In this document: positions 7,452-13,470 of the stretch, piece by piece
Numbering within the stretch: position 1 is the stretch's first letter
How the letters are laid out: each line of letters opens with the position of its first letter
Assembly (NCBI GenBank): GCA_946538795.1
Contig: CAMNGY010000001.1
Span: forward strand, 1 to 20,395
From: an uncultured Treponema sp.
Lineage (GTDB): Bacteria > Spirochaetota > Spirochaetia > Treponematales > Treponemataceae
Reading direction: 5' to 3'
DNA: 20,395 nt
Position numbers and translations under genes: made by a program
Notes under the pieces: model-generated
Seen by the model: the letters and a program-made list of their open reading frames with translations, nothing else
Told to the model about the DNA's origin: nothing
Database searches by the model: none

Positions 7452-8234
7452 ATGACGAAAACCAAGATTTTGTCTGTGCTTCTTGCCTCCCTCGCGTGCG
7501 TGGCCCTGCTCGGGTCCTGCGACTACTGGAAGGAGGACTATTACAAGAACGGCGGCGACAGCGGCAGCGTGGCGAGCGGTGGTTCTGGCAGCACGGCCAG
7601 CAGCGTCCCGACCTATTCCGGCAGCATGACCGTAAATGGCGCCTCCTACACGACGCTGACGATGAACGGCACGAGCACCAGCGGAACGGCGACGCTTTCG
7701 GGCGCTGCGGGAAGCCTTTCCGGCACGTATGCCCGGGCCGTGGCAGCAGCCGCCGCTGCGAGCGAGTTCACCGGCAGCTACACCATCACGTTCAGCAGTG
7801 GGACCATCACCGTGACGTTCAACGGCAATAGCATCACGCTGACAAACGGCAGCATAACCGCAAGCGGGACGGGCACGCTCGTGGTGCAGACTTCCGGCGG
7901 AAGCTCGGGTGGAAGCGGTGGCACTCCGTCTTCTACTATGACTGCGGAAGAACAGAGCGTATATAACAGTCTTGTCGGTACTTGGAAGGACGCCAGGGAC
8001 TCCAGTTATGTTTATACATTCACCATCCGTAGCAATGGAACAATTGTTTCTCCTGAATGGGAAACTACATGGAGTAATGCTCGTATTGTACACGATGCGT
8101 CGTCTGACCCGAATTATTACGGAGCTTTGGAAGCCGGACAATCTGTTGACGGGGTGTGGTATTATGATTTCCGTAAAAATATTTATGGGAATAATGGTTC
8201 TTATACGCTTGATAGTGGTGTACAACGCATGTAG
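7452..8234 (+). CDS. Lipoprotein with DYW N-terminus, probably 3'-truncated mosaic
   Basis: A 260-residue exported lipoprotein of unknown function. A signal peptide with hydrophobic core ILSVLLASLACVALLGS ends in a lipobox with lipidated Cys23, then DYWKEDYYK, nearly the same as in the second lipoprotein (10205-11203). A Gly/Ser tether leads to a Thr/Ser-rich beta domain (about 52-140), a linker SGGSSGGSGG, and a second domain opening with LVGTWKD...YTFTIRSNGT, comparable to the GxW...F start of the paralogue's C-terminal domain. AAAAGGAG 7 bases before the ATG fixes the start. From about 7930 the codons become much more AT-rich, and the second domain is shorter than in the paralogue, ending at a hairpin and the repeat element, so the 3' end may have been exchanged or cut. 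Probably surface-exposed. Confidence 0.8.
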   Translation: MTKTKILSVLLASLACVALLGSCDYWKEDYYKNGGDSGSVASGGSGSTASSVPTYSGSMTVNGASYTTLTMNGTSTSGTATLSGAAGSLSGTYARAVAAAAAASEFTGSYTITFSSGTITVTFNGNSITLTNGSITASGTGTLVVQTSGGSSGGSGGTPSSTMTAEEQSVYNSLVGTWKDARDSSYVYTFTIRSNGTIVSPEWETTWSNARIVHDASSDPNYYGALEAGQSVDGVWYYDFRKNIYGNNGSYTLDSGVQRM

Positions 8235-8240
8235 CGTTGC
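8224..8240 (+). other. Small hairpin around the lipoprotein stop
   Basis: CAACGC and GCGTTG are perfect 6-bp inverted repeats around ATGTA, with the TAG stop (8232-8234) straddling loop and stem. No T run follows. Confidence 0.45.
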
Positions 8241-8308
8241 ATCAAGCAAACAAGTCTGACAGCAGGCAGGGCCGCGCGTGTTGCGTATGTTGCGCAGCAT
8301 TGCGCGGG

Positions 8309-8458
8309 TCCTGCTGCCCGCTCCCGGAACAGTACGTGCCACACACGACGCCAGCAGGAGCGTAGCGTCGTGGTTACGGGCGTGACAAAATGCTGCGCCG
8401 CCTTGCCCGCCTCCGCATTCGATAAAGCCCTGCGCCGCCGCCCCTGTCCACCCCGCAC
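8309..8458. repeat. Structured ~150-bp repeat, copy A
   Basis: It aligns without gaps to 9207-9356 (offset 898) with about a dozen substitutions by eye. Inside are interleaved arms: TCCTGCTG pairs with a later CAGCAGGA, while CACGACGC just before that arm pairs with GCGTCGTG after it, an a-b-a'-b' order, plus a small GGAAC/GTGCC hairpin (imperfect in this copy). The 8235-8308 stretch before it (TTGCG-rich, with another CAGCAGG at 8260-8266) is absent from copy B and may be a longer form of the element. The minus-strand reading frame over it is probably not a gene. Confidence 0.9.
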
Positions 8459-8551
8459 GGATGTTGCGGCTCTCCTGCTCCATGCGGAATTCTGTGGCAG
8501 ACATAGGGACGGGTGCCTCTATGGGGAATGTTCCTTCTTGCTCTTTTTATA
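8459..8551. other. Spacer between repeat copy A and second TA promoter
   Basis: No gene is supported. Sequence turns from GC-rich to AT-rich toward the promoter, with a short T-rich run at 8534-8550. Together with 8235-8458 it makes a 352-bp stretch without a coding region. Confidence 0.4.
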
Positions 8552-8580
8552 TTCACAAAGTAAATACATTGTGTTAATAT
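8552..8580 (+). promoter_or_regulatory. Promoter of second TA operon with spacer dyad
   Basis: -35 TTCACA (8552-8557), a 17-bp spacer and -10 TAATAT (8575-8580). The dyad CACAA (8554-8558) / TTGTG (8569-8573) spans the spacer and could be the operator of the ribbon-helix-helix antitoxin. The predicted +1 is 8587, the A of the toxin ATG. Confidence 0.6.
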
Positions 8581-8586
8581 GTAACT

Positions 8587-8844
8587 ATGCAGATTGAATG
8601 GGGGTATGAGAAAAATGAATGGCTCAAAGAAAACAGGCATATCTGTTTTGAGCAGGTGAAAGCAGAAATTGAGGCTGGACGGAACACCGAGCCGGAAGTC
8701 AATCCTGCCCACCCCACCCAGTTCATTACCGTTGTGAAAATAAACGGCTATCCTTATTCAGTACCTTTTGTTCTTACGGAAAACGGCTGGTTTTTGAAGA
8801 CAGCGTATCCAAACAGGAAAATGAAGGGGAGGCTCTGGTCATGA
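8587..8844 (+). CDS. BrnT-like toxin, leaderless ATG
   Basis: An 85-residue small toxin resembling the BrnT / CopG-partner group of ribonuclease-like toxins. The N-terminal IEWGYEKNEWLKENRHICFE has the E-W-x-x-x-K-N-x-x-x-x-K-x-x-x-x-x-F-E pattern, a central strand pair follows (FITVVKINGYPYSVPFVLTE), and WFLKTAYPNRKMKGRL makes the basic C-terminal strand and tail. An in-frame TAA at 8575-8577 leaves ATG 8587 as the first possible start, no Shine-Dalgarno is present, and the codon coincides with the predicted +1. The stop overlaps the antitoxin ATG by four bases. AT-rich composition and flanking direct repeats suggest an acquired cassette. The subfamily name is less certain than the TA role. 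Confidence 0.72.
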   Translation: MQIEWGYEKNEWLKENRHICFEQVKAEIEAGRNTEPEVNPAHPTQFITVVKINGYPYSVPFVLTENGWFLKTAYPNRKMKGRLWS

Positions 8845-9191
8845 CACAGGAAGAATTGAAAGCACAGGAAGAGGCGTTCTGGAATTCGCCCCTTGATGAG
8901 GAAGAGCGGTCTTATGAAGACAATGCCGAAAAGCTTGTTTCTGCTCCTGAATGGGTAGGGAAAAGCCTCCGTGAGGCGGCAAAGAATCCGCCTACAGTCC
9001 ATTATTCAGAAAGGCAGGTAAAGAAGCCCGTGACTTTCAGAATGGACGTTGCGGACATGGACAGGATAAAGCAGATGGCGATGGAACAGGGCTTGCAGTA
9101 TCAATCTTTGGTGGGGAGCATCCTTCACCGTTACGCAATGGGAACCCTTGTTGACATAACGGAGGCAAGGAAAGTGTTTGTCGCAAGGTAG
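8841..9191 (+). CDS. CopG-family ribbon-helix-helix antitoxin
   Basis: A 116-residue antitoxin of the 'CopG antitoxin of type II TA' kind (PF12441-like). An acidic N-terminus (EEAFWNSPLDEEERSYEDNA, about 10-29) probably wraps the toxin. The C-terminal part holds the ribbon-helix-helix: VTFRMDVADMDRIKQMAMEQ (about 73-92) then GLQYQSLVGSILHRYAMGTL, the typical 'G-x-x-Y-Q-x-L-x-x-S-x-L-H-x-Y' second helix. It starts at ATGA overlapping the toxin stop, with GGGGAGG at 8826-8832 about 8 bases upstream as a strong ribosome-binding site. It should bind its own promoter as dimers. Repeat copy B begins 16 bp after the stop. Confidence 0.85.
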   Translation: MTQEELKAQEEAFWNSPLDEEERSYEDNAEKLVSAPEWVGKSLREAAKNPPTVHYSERQVKKPVTFRMDVADMDRIKQMAMEQGLQYQSLVGSILHRYAMGTLVDITEARKVFVAR

Positions 9192-9206
9192 AGCGCCGTC
9201 AAGGTA

Positions 9207-9356
9207 TCCTGCTGCCCGCTCCCGGCACAGTACGTGCCGCACACGACGCCAGCAGGAGCGTAGCGTCGTGGTCACGGGCGTGACAAAATCCTGCGCCGCC
9301 TTGCCCGTCCCCGCATTCGCTAAAGCCCTGCGCCCCCGCCTTGTCCGCCCCCGCAT
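9207..9356. repeat. Structured ~150-bp repeat, copy B
   Basis: Direct repeat of 8309-8458. Here the inner hairpin is perfect (GGCAC/GTGCC), and both interleaved arm pairs (TCCTGCTG/CAGCAGGA and CACGACGC/GCGTCGTG) are intact. A 13-mer, CCCCGCATTCGCT, recurs at 9309-9321 and 9349-9361, the latter running up to the stop of the phosphatase gene. The pair brackets the second TA operon. Confidence 0.9.
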
Positions 9357-9362
9357 TCGCTT

Positions 9363-10028
9363 TTAGAAGCCCGCGAGGCCCAGCACCTCGTCAGGCCTGT
9401 CCACGATAGGGGACGCGCCCTTTTCCTGCAGGAATTCCCTCGTCTTGAAGCCCCAGGCGACGCTGATGCAGGGCAGGCCTGAGTTCCGCGCGGTCGCCAT
9501 GTCCACGTCCGAGTCTCCGACATAGACGGCGGCGGACTTGTCCACGCCAAGCGCCTTGAGCGCGGTGTAGACTGAATCCGGGGCGGGCTTGCGCCTGACA
9601 CCGGCGGCCTCGTTCTCGCCTATCGCCGCTTCCTGCGGGATGGACTTGAAGTAAAGCGCGGCCAGCTCCTTTACCTGCGCGTCGGGCTTGTTGGAAACGA
9701 TCGCCATCTTTACGCCCCGCTCCTTCAGCTTTTCTATCAGGTCCAGCACGCCGTCATAGGCCTTGGTCTTGTTCTGGTAGTTGGCGGAATATATCTCCCT
9801 CATGCGGTCCAGCGCCGAGCCGTAGTCGGGGTTGCCCCTTCCGCCCGGAAGGGCCTTTTCGATCATCACTCCAAGCCCGTTGCCCACGAACTGCCGCACC
9901 TCGGCAATCGTGTGCGCGGGATAGCCAAGGCCCGTCAGGGCCTGATTGCAGCTGTCCGTCAGGTCCTCCAGCGTGTCCAGGAGGGTTCCGTCCAGGTCGA
10001 ATATGACCGCCTTGTATTTTTGATTCAT
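9363..10028 (-). CDS. gph: Phosphoglycolate-phosphatase-like HAD hydrolase
   Basis: A 221-residue cytoplasmic HAD-superfamily phosphatase, closest in layout to Gph, which removes phosphate from 2-phosphoglycolate. Motif I is DLDGT (11-15, nucleophile D11, acid D13), motif II lies at VSNKPD (111-116), the motif III lysine is in RRKPAPD (K147), and motif IV is GDSDVD (171-176). An alpha-helical cap lies between motifs I and II. Start: ATG 10028 has AAGGA 6-7 bases upstream. ATG 10043 (MEGKA extension) also exists and sits only 3 bases after the predicted +1, so a leaderless start there cannot be excluded. The gene lies alone, convergent with the TA operon. Substrate could be another small phosphoester; the subfamily call is moderate. 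Confidence 0.85.
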   Translation of the reverse strand: MNQKYKAVIFDLDGTLLDTLEDLTDSCNQALTGLGYPAHTIAEVRQFVGNGLGVMIEKALPGGRGNPDYGSALDRMREIYSANYQNKTKAYDGVLDLIEKLKERGVKMAIVSNKPDAQVKELAALYFKSIPQEAAIGENEAAGVRRKPAPDSVYTALKALGVDKSAAVYVGDSDVDMATARNSGLPCISVAWGFKTREFLQEKGASPIVDRPDEVLGLAGF

Positions 10029-10052
10029 AGCTTTTCCTTCCATAGTGGTGAC

Positions 10053-10081
10053 ATTAAACACGACTTTGCCCGGACCGTCAA
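10053..10081 (-). promoter_or_regulatory. Promoter of the HAD hydrolase gene
   Basis: Read on the minus strand: -35 TTGACG (10081-10076), a 17-bp spacer and -10 TTTAAT (10058-10053). The predicted +1 is about 10046, giving an 18-base leader to ATG 10028. Confidence 0.65.
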
Positions 10082-10135
10082 GCAAATGCCGCGGCATGGC
10101 ATGATGGCGGCGCAGAAAGATTACACCAGTGATAT

Positions 10136-10167
10136 AAAAAAGGGCACATCCGCCGCCGGATGCACCC
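10136..10167 (-). terminator. Rho-independent terminator of the second lipoprotein
   Basis: On the minus strand GGGTGCATCC and GGATGTGCCC form a 10-bp stem with two G-U pairs around a 6-nt loop, followed by six T (10141-10136). It is the best-formed terminator in the window. A second inverted repeat, CTGTAGG/CCTACAG, lies just upstream and includes the TAG stop. Confidence 0.88.
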
Positions 10168-10204
10168 TGTATGATTGTTTATAAATCTGTAGGCGGCCTT
10201 GCTC

Positions 10205-11203
10205 CTACAGAACTTGGTAGTTACGCAGGGTCGTCCGAGGTGTCAGGCTTGCCGCATAGGTTATCACGGTGCCGTCATACAGCAGTAGCTGTTCCCATGA
10301 TAACAAGCCGGCGATAGTAAAGTCTGCGATATTAAACAAAGTGCCCGAGATGACCCCGTTCTCGCACCTCCAGCCCAGCAGGTCCCTAGCTTCCTGCATT
10401 TCTTCGGCTGTTGTTGTTTCATCGTCGACGCGTTCTTCGCCTGTTTTTATACCGTTTCCATCATAGTTTATACTCCATACGCCACCATCGCGGAAATCCC
10501 AGCCTAAACTCTCTAAAGCTGCACCATGTTCTTTGTAGAAGTAGGTCTGGCTACCATTCTGGCGAAACTCCATTTCAAAATATTGATCATCATACTCCTC
10601 GGCAAAGTAATTACTTGAGAAGCGCCATCTTCCTTCAAGGCCACTGCTGAATCCCTTGCGGGTGGCCTGTATGTCGCTGATGAAATAAAATGCCCCCGTG
10701 TTCGCATCACGTTTGATTTGCGTTGTAAAGTTGTCATGCGTCTGATAAACCAAGACGTGTATGGATATACCGTTGTAGTCAAACTCACCTATCCAAACGT
10801 CCTGAGTGTCAACCGACATGGCATTCGCTGTGCCGGGGGTGTATCTGGCCGTCATAGCTCCTGCCATTCCGTTGCTTCCCCTGTAGGATGCACTGGCCGT
10901 ATTTGCGTTTGCAATCTTGCCCCCCGTTCCGCTTGAGTTGAACACGAGCAGCATGTTGCCCGCCTGAAAGGATTTGCTTGCAACTTCGGTCTGCGGTACC
11001 GACTGCAGGTTTGCAGGCGTGGCAGCCATAGTATTACTGGAACCAGAACTAGAGCTAGAGCTTGAACTTGTTCCTGTGTCGCCGCCACTGTTGCTCTTGT
11101 ACCACTCCTCGCCCCAGTAGTCGCAGGAGCCTATCATGACGGATGCCGTCACAAGGGCAGACAGTGCAAGCAGCTTGGCTGCCATCTTCATCATTTTTTT
11201 CAT
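10205..11203 (-). CDS. DYW-type lipoprotein, paralogue of 7452-8234
   Basis: A 332-residue exported lipoprotein of unknown function. The first ATG (11209) has GAGGAG directly against it, while the second (11203) has the same site at 6 bases, so the second is preferred. A lysine-rich start and hydrophobic core lead to lipobox VMIGSC (Cys27), then DYWGEEWYK, closely matching the other lipoprotein. A serine-run tether (about 39-50) follows, then a beta-rich domain (about 60-165) and a C-terminal domain beginning LEGRWRFSSNYF with alternating aromatic residues, lipocalin- or immunoglobulin-like by pattern only. As in its paralogue, the C-terminal part uses more AT-rich codons than the N-terminal part. 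A strong terminator follows the stop. The 5' leader contains a G9 tract. Confidence 0.8.
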   Translation of the reverse strand: MKKMMKMAAKLLALSALVTASVMIGSCDYWGEEWYKSNSGGDTGTSSSSSSSSGSSNTMAATPANLQSVPQTEVASKSFQAGNMLLVFNSSGTGGKIANANTASASYRGSNGMAGAMTARYTPGTANAMSVDTQDVWIGEFDYNGISIHVLVYQTHDNFTTQIKRDANTGAFYFISDIQATRKGFSSGLEGRWRFSSNYFAEEYDDQYFEMEFRQNGSQTYFYKEHGAALESLGWDFRDGGVWSINYDGNGIKTGEERVDDETTTAEEMQEARDLLGWRCENGVISGTLFNIADFTIAGLLSWEQLLLYDGTVITYAASLTPRTTLRNYQVL

Positions 11204-11260
11204 ATTCATCTCCTCTACAGGAGGGCGGGCGACGCAGTGAGACAGCGAAATTGTCTGTTA

Positions 11261-11269
11261 CCCCCCCCC
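11261..11269 (-). repeat. Homopolymeric G9 tract in lipoprotein leader
   Basis: Nine consecutive C on the plus strand, i.e. G9 in the sense of the lipoprotein gene. A -10-like TACAAT (minus strand 11295-11290) would place the +1 near 11283, so the tract would be at about +15 to +23. No good -35 accompanies this -10, so the promoter position is tentative. The rest of 11210-11371 shows no gene. Confidence 0.8.
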
Positions 11270-11371
11270 TAACTGATGTCATTAGGAGTATTGTATAGCC
11301 TTTTGCAGGCGAATTCCAGTGAGTTTTACGCACCGTTTTGCATTTTTTGCCGCTTCAGGCAGCGGACAGGC

Positions 11372-11422
11372 GCGTCCACACAGTGCCGGCGTCCACGCAG
11401 TGCCGGCGTCCACGCAGTGCCG
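11372..11422 (+). repeat. Three tandem 17-bp repeats upstream of methyltransferase promoter
   Basis: GCGTCCACRCAGTGCCG is repeated three times without gaps (11372-11388, 11389-11405, 11406-11422); copies two and three are identical and copy one differs at one base. The array ends 24 bp before the -35 box. Confidence 0.95.
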
Positions 11423-11446
11423 GTGGCGGGGGCCTCGTATTGACCT

Positions 11447-11475
11447 TTGACCTTTGTCCCGCAATATACTATAAT
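11447..11475 (+). promoter_or_regulatory. Promoter of the methyltransferase gene
   Basis: -35 TTGACC (11447-11452), a 17-bp spacer and a perfect -10 TATAAT (11470-11475). The TTGACC hexamer is duplicated 7 bp upstream. The predicted +1 is about 11482, leaving a 6-base leader. Confidence 0.8.
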
Positions 11476-11487
11476 CGCCTGCATATT

Positions 11488-12252
11488 ATGGAAGACAAGC
11501 ACAGGGTCGTAGGCGAGAAAATCTCCATAAACGACAACGAGGTCAAGAGCTTTTTCAACCGCCGTTGCGAGAAGAAGCTGCCCTACCTATACAACTACGT
11601 GAACTATCAGGACAAGCACCCGGAGCTTGCGCTTGAGCGGGACCGCTACGAGAAGGAGAAAATCCTTCCCCTGCTGAACCTGAGGCAGGGCAGCAGGGTG
11701 CTGGATATAGGCTGCGGGGTTGCCCGCTGGGCCACGGAAGGCGTCATGGGCACCATCTCCGCGCAGGGCGCCTACGTAGGCGTGGACTATACGCCGGGTC
11801 TGCTGGACATGGCGCGCAAGAACACCGCCGCCTACCCCAACTGCCAGTTTTTCTGTGGGAGTTTCCAGGACATCCTTTCCGTCCTGCCGGCGGAGCTTCA
11901 GTCCGCCAAGTTCGACGTCATCCTGGTCAACGGCGTCATGATGTACATAAACGACGAGGACATCCCTGCCTGCCTGGGCAACGTGAGCCGCCTGCTTGCG
12001 GAAGGGGGCATAGCTTACCTCAAGGAGTCCGTGGGCTTCACCGAACGGCTGACGCTCAACGAAACTTATTCGGACGAGCTTACCAGCAACTACAGCGCGA
12101 TTTACCGAAGCATTGCCGAATACGATGCCTTCTTTGCCAGCTGTCTGCCCGCGCCGGATTTCGCGGTGGTCGAACGGGACGATATGTGGAAGTGGAACCT
12201 GCACAACCGGCGGGAAACCACCGCCTACTACTGGATAATCAGGAAGAACTGA
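11488..12252 (+). CDS. Class I SAM-dependent methyltransferase
   Basis: A 254-residue cytoplasmic enzyme predicted to move a methyl group from S-adenosylmethionine to an unknown acceptor. SAM motif I is VLDIGCGVARWA (71-82), an acidic end of strand 2 is YVGVDYTPGLLDMAR, and motif IV-like FDVILVNGVMMYI is followed by a GGIAYLKESV segment, which is the post-motif strand of Methyltransf_25/12-type proteins. The N-terminus KSFFNRRCEKK with YLYNYVNYQD recalls methyltransferases acting on sugars or other small substrates, but that is not decisive. The frame is open upstream to 11338, but translation should begin at ATG 11488, since the promoter lies inside that extension; no Shine-Dalgarno is visible. 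It is transcribed alone. Confidence 0.82.
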   Translation: MEDKHRVVGEKISINDNEVKSFFNRRCEKKLPYLYNYVNYQDKHPELALERDRYEKEKILPLLNLRQGSRVLDIGCGVARWATEGVMGTISAQGAYVGVDYTPGLLDMARKNTAAYPNCQFFCGSFQDILSVLPAELQSAKFDVILVNGVMMYINDEDIPACLGNVSRLLAEGGIAYLKESVGFTERLTLNETYSDELTSNYSAIYRSIAEYDAFFASCLPAPDFAVVERDDMWKWNLHNRRETTAYYWIIRKN

Positions 12253-12345
12253 GCTGGAGTCCGTGCGGATAGTGCGGCCCGTGAAGACAGATACAGCCCG
12301 TGCGGCCCGATGGACGTGCGGATAGTGCGGCGTTAGCGGTCCGGG
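12253..12345. repeat. Convergent spacer with exact 16-bp direct repeat
   Basis: CGTGCGGATAGTGCGG occurs at 12262-12277 and again at 12315-12330, with a related CCCGTGCGGCCC between them. No terminator with a T tract was recognised between the convergent genes. Confidence 0.8.
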
Positions 12346-12726
12346 CTACTGGGCCAGCGCGTCCAGCTGCTTTCCGTCCCGCCCTGTGCCCTCTATGCGG
12401 ATGAACACCTGGTTTGGAAGACATGCCGCCCATGCCCCCGGCTCGGACAGTTCCCCTGACATGACGCAGGTCTTGCCGGGGCAGGGGGAGTCCAGAAAGC
12501 GGGCCTTGCCGTCCGCGACCTCTATCTCGCTTATCCCTATGGCCCCCTCAATCTTGTAGACGGCATTCTTGGACAGGGGGTAGACGAACTCCCCTTCCGC
12601 AGTCCTGACAACAAGCGTTCCCCCGTCGCTTTTCCCCCGCCTGAGCAGCAGGACCGAAGCCAGCAGGCAGGCCGCAAACAGGAGAAGGACAGGGAAATCC
12701 AGTGTTTTCATGCCGGCTTCTTTCAT
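12346..12726 (-). CDS. NusG domain II (NGN-less) membrane-anchored protein
   Basis: A 126-residue protein with a single N-terminal membrane helix (about 9-27, FPVLLLFAACLLASVLLL) followed by a NusG_II domain (PF07009-like). The fingerprint is the DSPCPGKTCVMSGELSEPGA segment with its two cysteines and the following WAACLPNQVFIRIEG strand. In this family the domain is separate from transcription factor NusG and its function is unknown; in many genomes it sits near electron-transport or quinone genes, which are not seen here. ATG 12726 lies about 4 bases after the predicted +1; ATG 12711 is an alternative with only a weak GAAG before it. It is transcribed alone. Confidence 0.85.
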   Translation of the reverse strand: MKEAGMKTLDFPVLLLFAACLLASVLLLRRGKSDGGTLVVRTAEGEFVYPLSKNAVYKIEGAIGISEIEVADGKARFLDSPCPGKTCVMSGELSEPGAWAACLPNQVFIRIEGTGRDGKQLDALAQ

Positions 12727-12736
12727 TTTCTTCTAT

Positions 12737-12765
12737 AATATATGAGTTAAAACGTATTTTTTCAA
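12737..12765 (-). promoter_or_regulatory. Promoter of the NusG_II gene
   Basis: On the minus strand: -35 TTGAAA (12765-12760), a 17-bp spacer and -10 TATATT (12742-12737). The predicted +1 is about 12730, a few bases before the ATG. Confidence 0.6.
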
Positions 12766-12787
12766 GCCGGGCCATCGGAACCCCCGG

Positions 12788-12925
12788 AGTCATCACTAAA
12801 CGGGCCGCGTTAATCCCGGCCCTCACCACGCCCGGGCAGTCATCACCAAGCCGGCCCGCGGTTCTCACCAAGCCGGGCCAGCTGTAATCCGGGTCCTGAC
12901 AGCCCTCTCCAGGCCGGCCCGCGGT
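12788..12925. repeat. Degenerate GC-rich repeat cluster
   Basis: Imperfect units of the form TCATCACCAAGCCGGCCCG recur several times, and CCGGCCCGCGGT is exact at 12851-12862 and 12914-12925. No gene is supported in 12766-12982. Confidence 0.6.
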
Positions 12926-12982
12926 CCTCAATCTCCCGCCTCAATCGCCCCGGCCAGGAGCCTGACCATCCGCTGGCATTCA

Positions 12983-13390
12983 TCAGCCCTGGGGCTTGTC
13001 CAGCTTCATCCCGCTTATCGTGACGAAGGCGACCTTCGTGCCAAGCTCGTCAGTGACGTCGATTCCGTACAGGCAGGTGGTCCTCCCGTCCTTTATAAGG
13101 CTGGATTCCGCGATAAGGCGGCTGCCTTTTGCCTTGCCGATGAAGTTTATCTGGCTGGTGACGGATACGGTCTGTGGCTGCCTGAAATTCGAGGCGACGG
13201 CGAACGTATAGTCCGCCAGCGTGAAGATTGCCCCGCCCATGACGCCCCCGTACGCGTTCTTGTGGTCTCTCGTAAGTTCAAGCGAGCACTTTGCATGGTG
13301 GATGCCCGCATCATCAATCTTGATTCCCGTGACCTTCGTCGCGTAGTAATCCTCTCCGAAGAATTTCCTGGCCTCTTCCAAATCTGTCAT
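12983..13390 (-). CDS. PaaI-type hotdog-fold thioesterase
   Basis: A 135-residue cytoplasmic acyl-CoA thioesterase of the PaaI/4HBT superfamily, which hydrolyses an acyl- or aryl-CoA. The hotdog helix begins HKNAYGGVMGGAIFTLADYT (about 43-62): Asn45 and the Gly-rich turn match N-x-x-G-x-x-H-G-G-x-x-x-x-L-A-D, except that the usual His of HGG is Met (VMGG). SVTSQINFIGKAKGSRLIAE and TCLYGIDVTDELGTKVAFVT are the remaining strands. The start ATG has no Shine-Dalgarno and coincides with the predicted +1 of TATACT. The His-to-Met change may alter activity, so catalytic competence is uncertain. Substrate unknown. Confidence 0.85.
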   Translation of the reverse strand: MTDLEEARKFFGEDYYATKVTGIKIDDAGIHHAKCSLELTRDHKNAYGGVMGGAIFTLADYTFAVASNFRQPQTVSVTSQINFIGKAKGSRLIAESSLIKDGRTTCLYGIDVTDELGTKVAFVTISGMKLDKPQG

Positions 13391-13396
13391 GCCGGG

Positions 13397-13425
13397 AGTA
13401 TATGATATTTGCCTGTTTTTTGGAA
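13397..13425 (-). promoter_or_regulatory. Promoter of the thioesterase gene
   Basis: On the minus strand: -10 TATACT (13402-13397) with a weak -35 TTCCAA (13425-13420) at 17 bp. The predicted +1 is 13390, the A of the ATG. Confidence 0.5.
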
Positions 13426-13470
13426 GCCTCCGGATGGCGCGGCGTGTGCCAGCTGGCCTGGCGGGATGCA

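Noticed and set aside
7431..8504. Long minus-strand frame over the first lipoprotein and repeat copy A
   Set aside because: Antisense to a gene with signal peptide and ribosome-binding site; the translation is arginine/alanine-rich and partly repeat-derived.
8201..9356. Similar minus-strand peptides (sharing FVTPVTTTLRSCWRRV) read from both repeat copies
   Set aside because: The similarity is explained by the DNA repeat itself. The frames start differently, have no ribosome-binding sites, and the inverted-arm structure explains the conservation better.
8309..9356. Repeat copies as integron attC sites
   Set aside because: No RYYYAAC/GTTRRRY core sites at the ends and no integrase gene in the window; arms are interleaved rather than one imperfect hairpin.
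11338..11487. N-terminal extension of the methyltransferase
   Set aside because: It would translate the 17-bp repeats and the promoter; the domain begins after ATG 11488.
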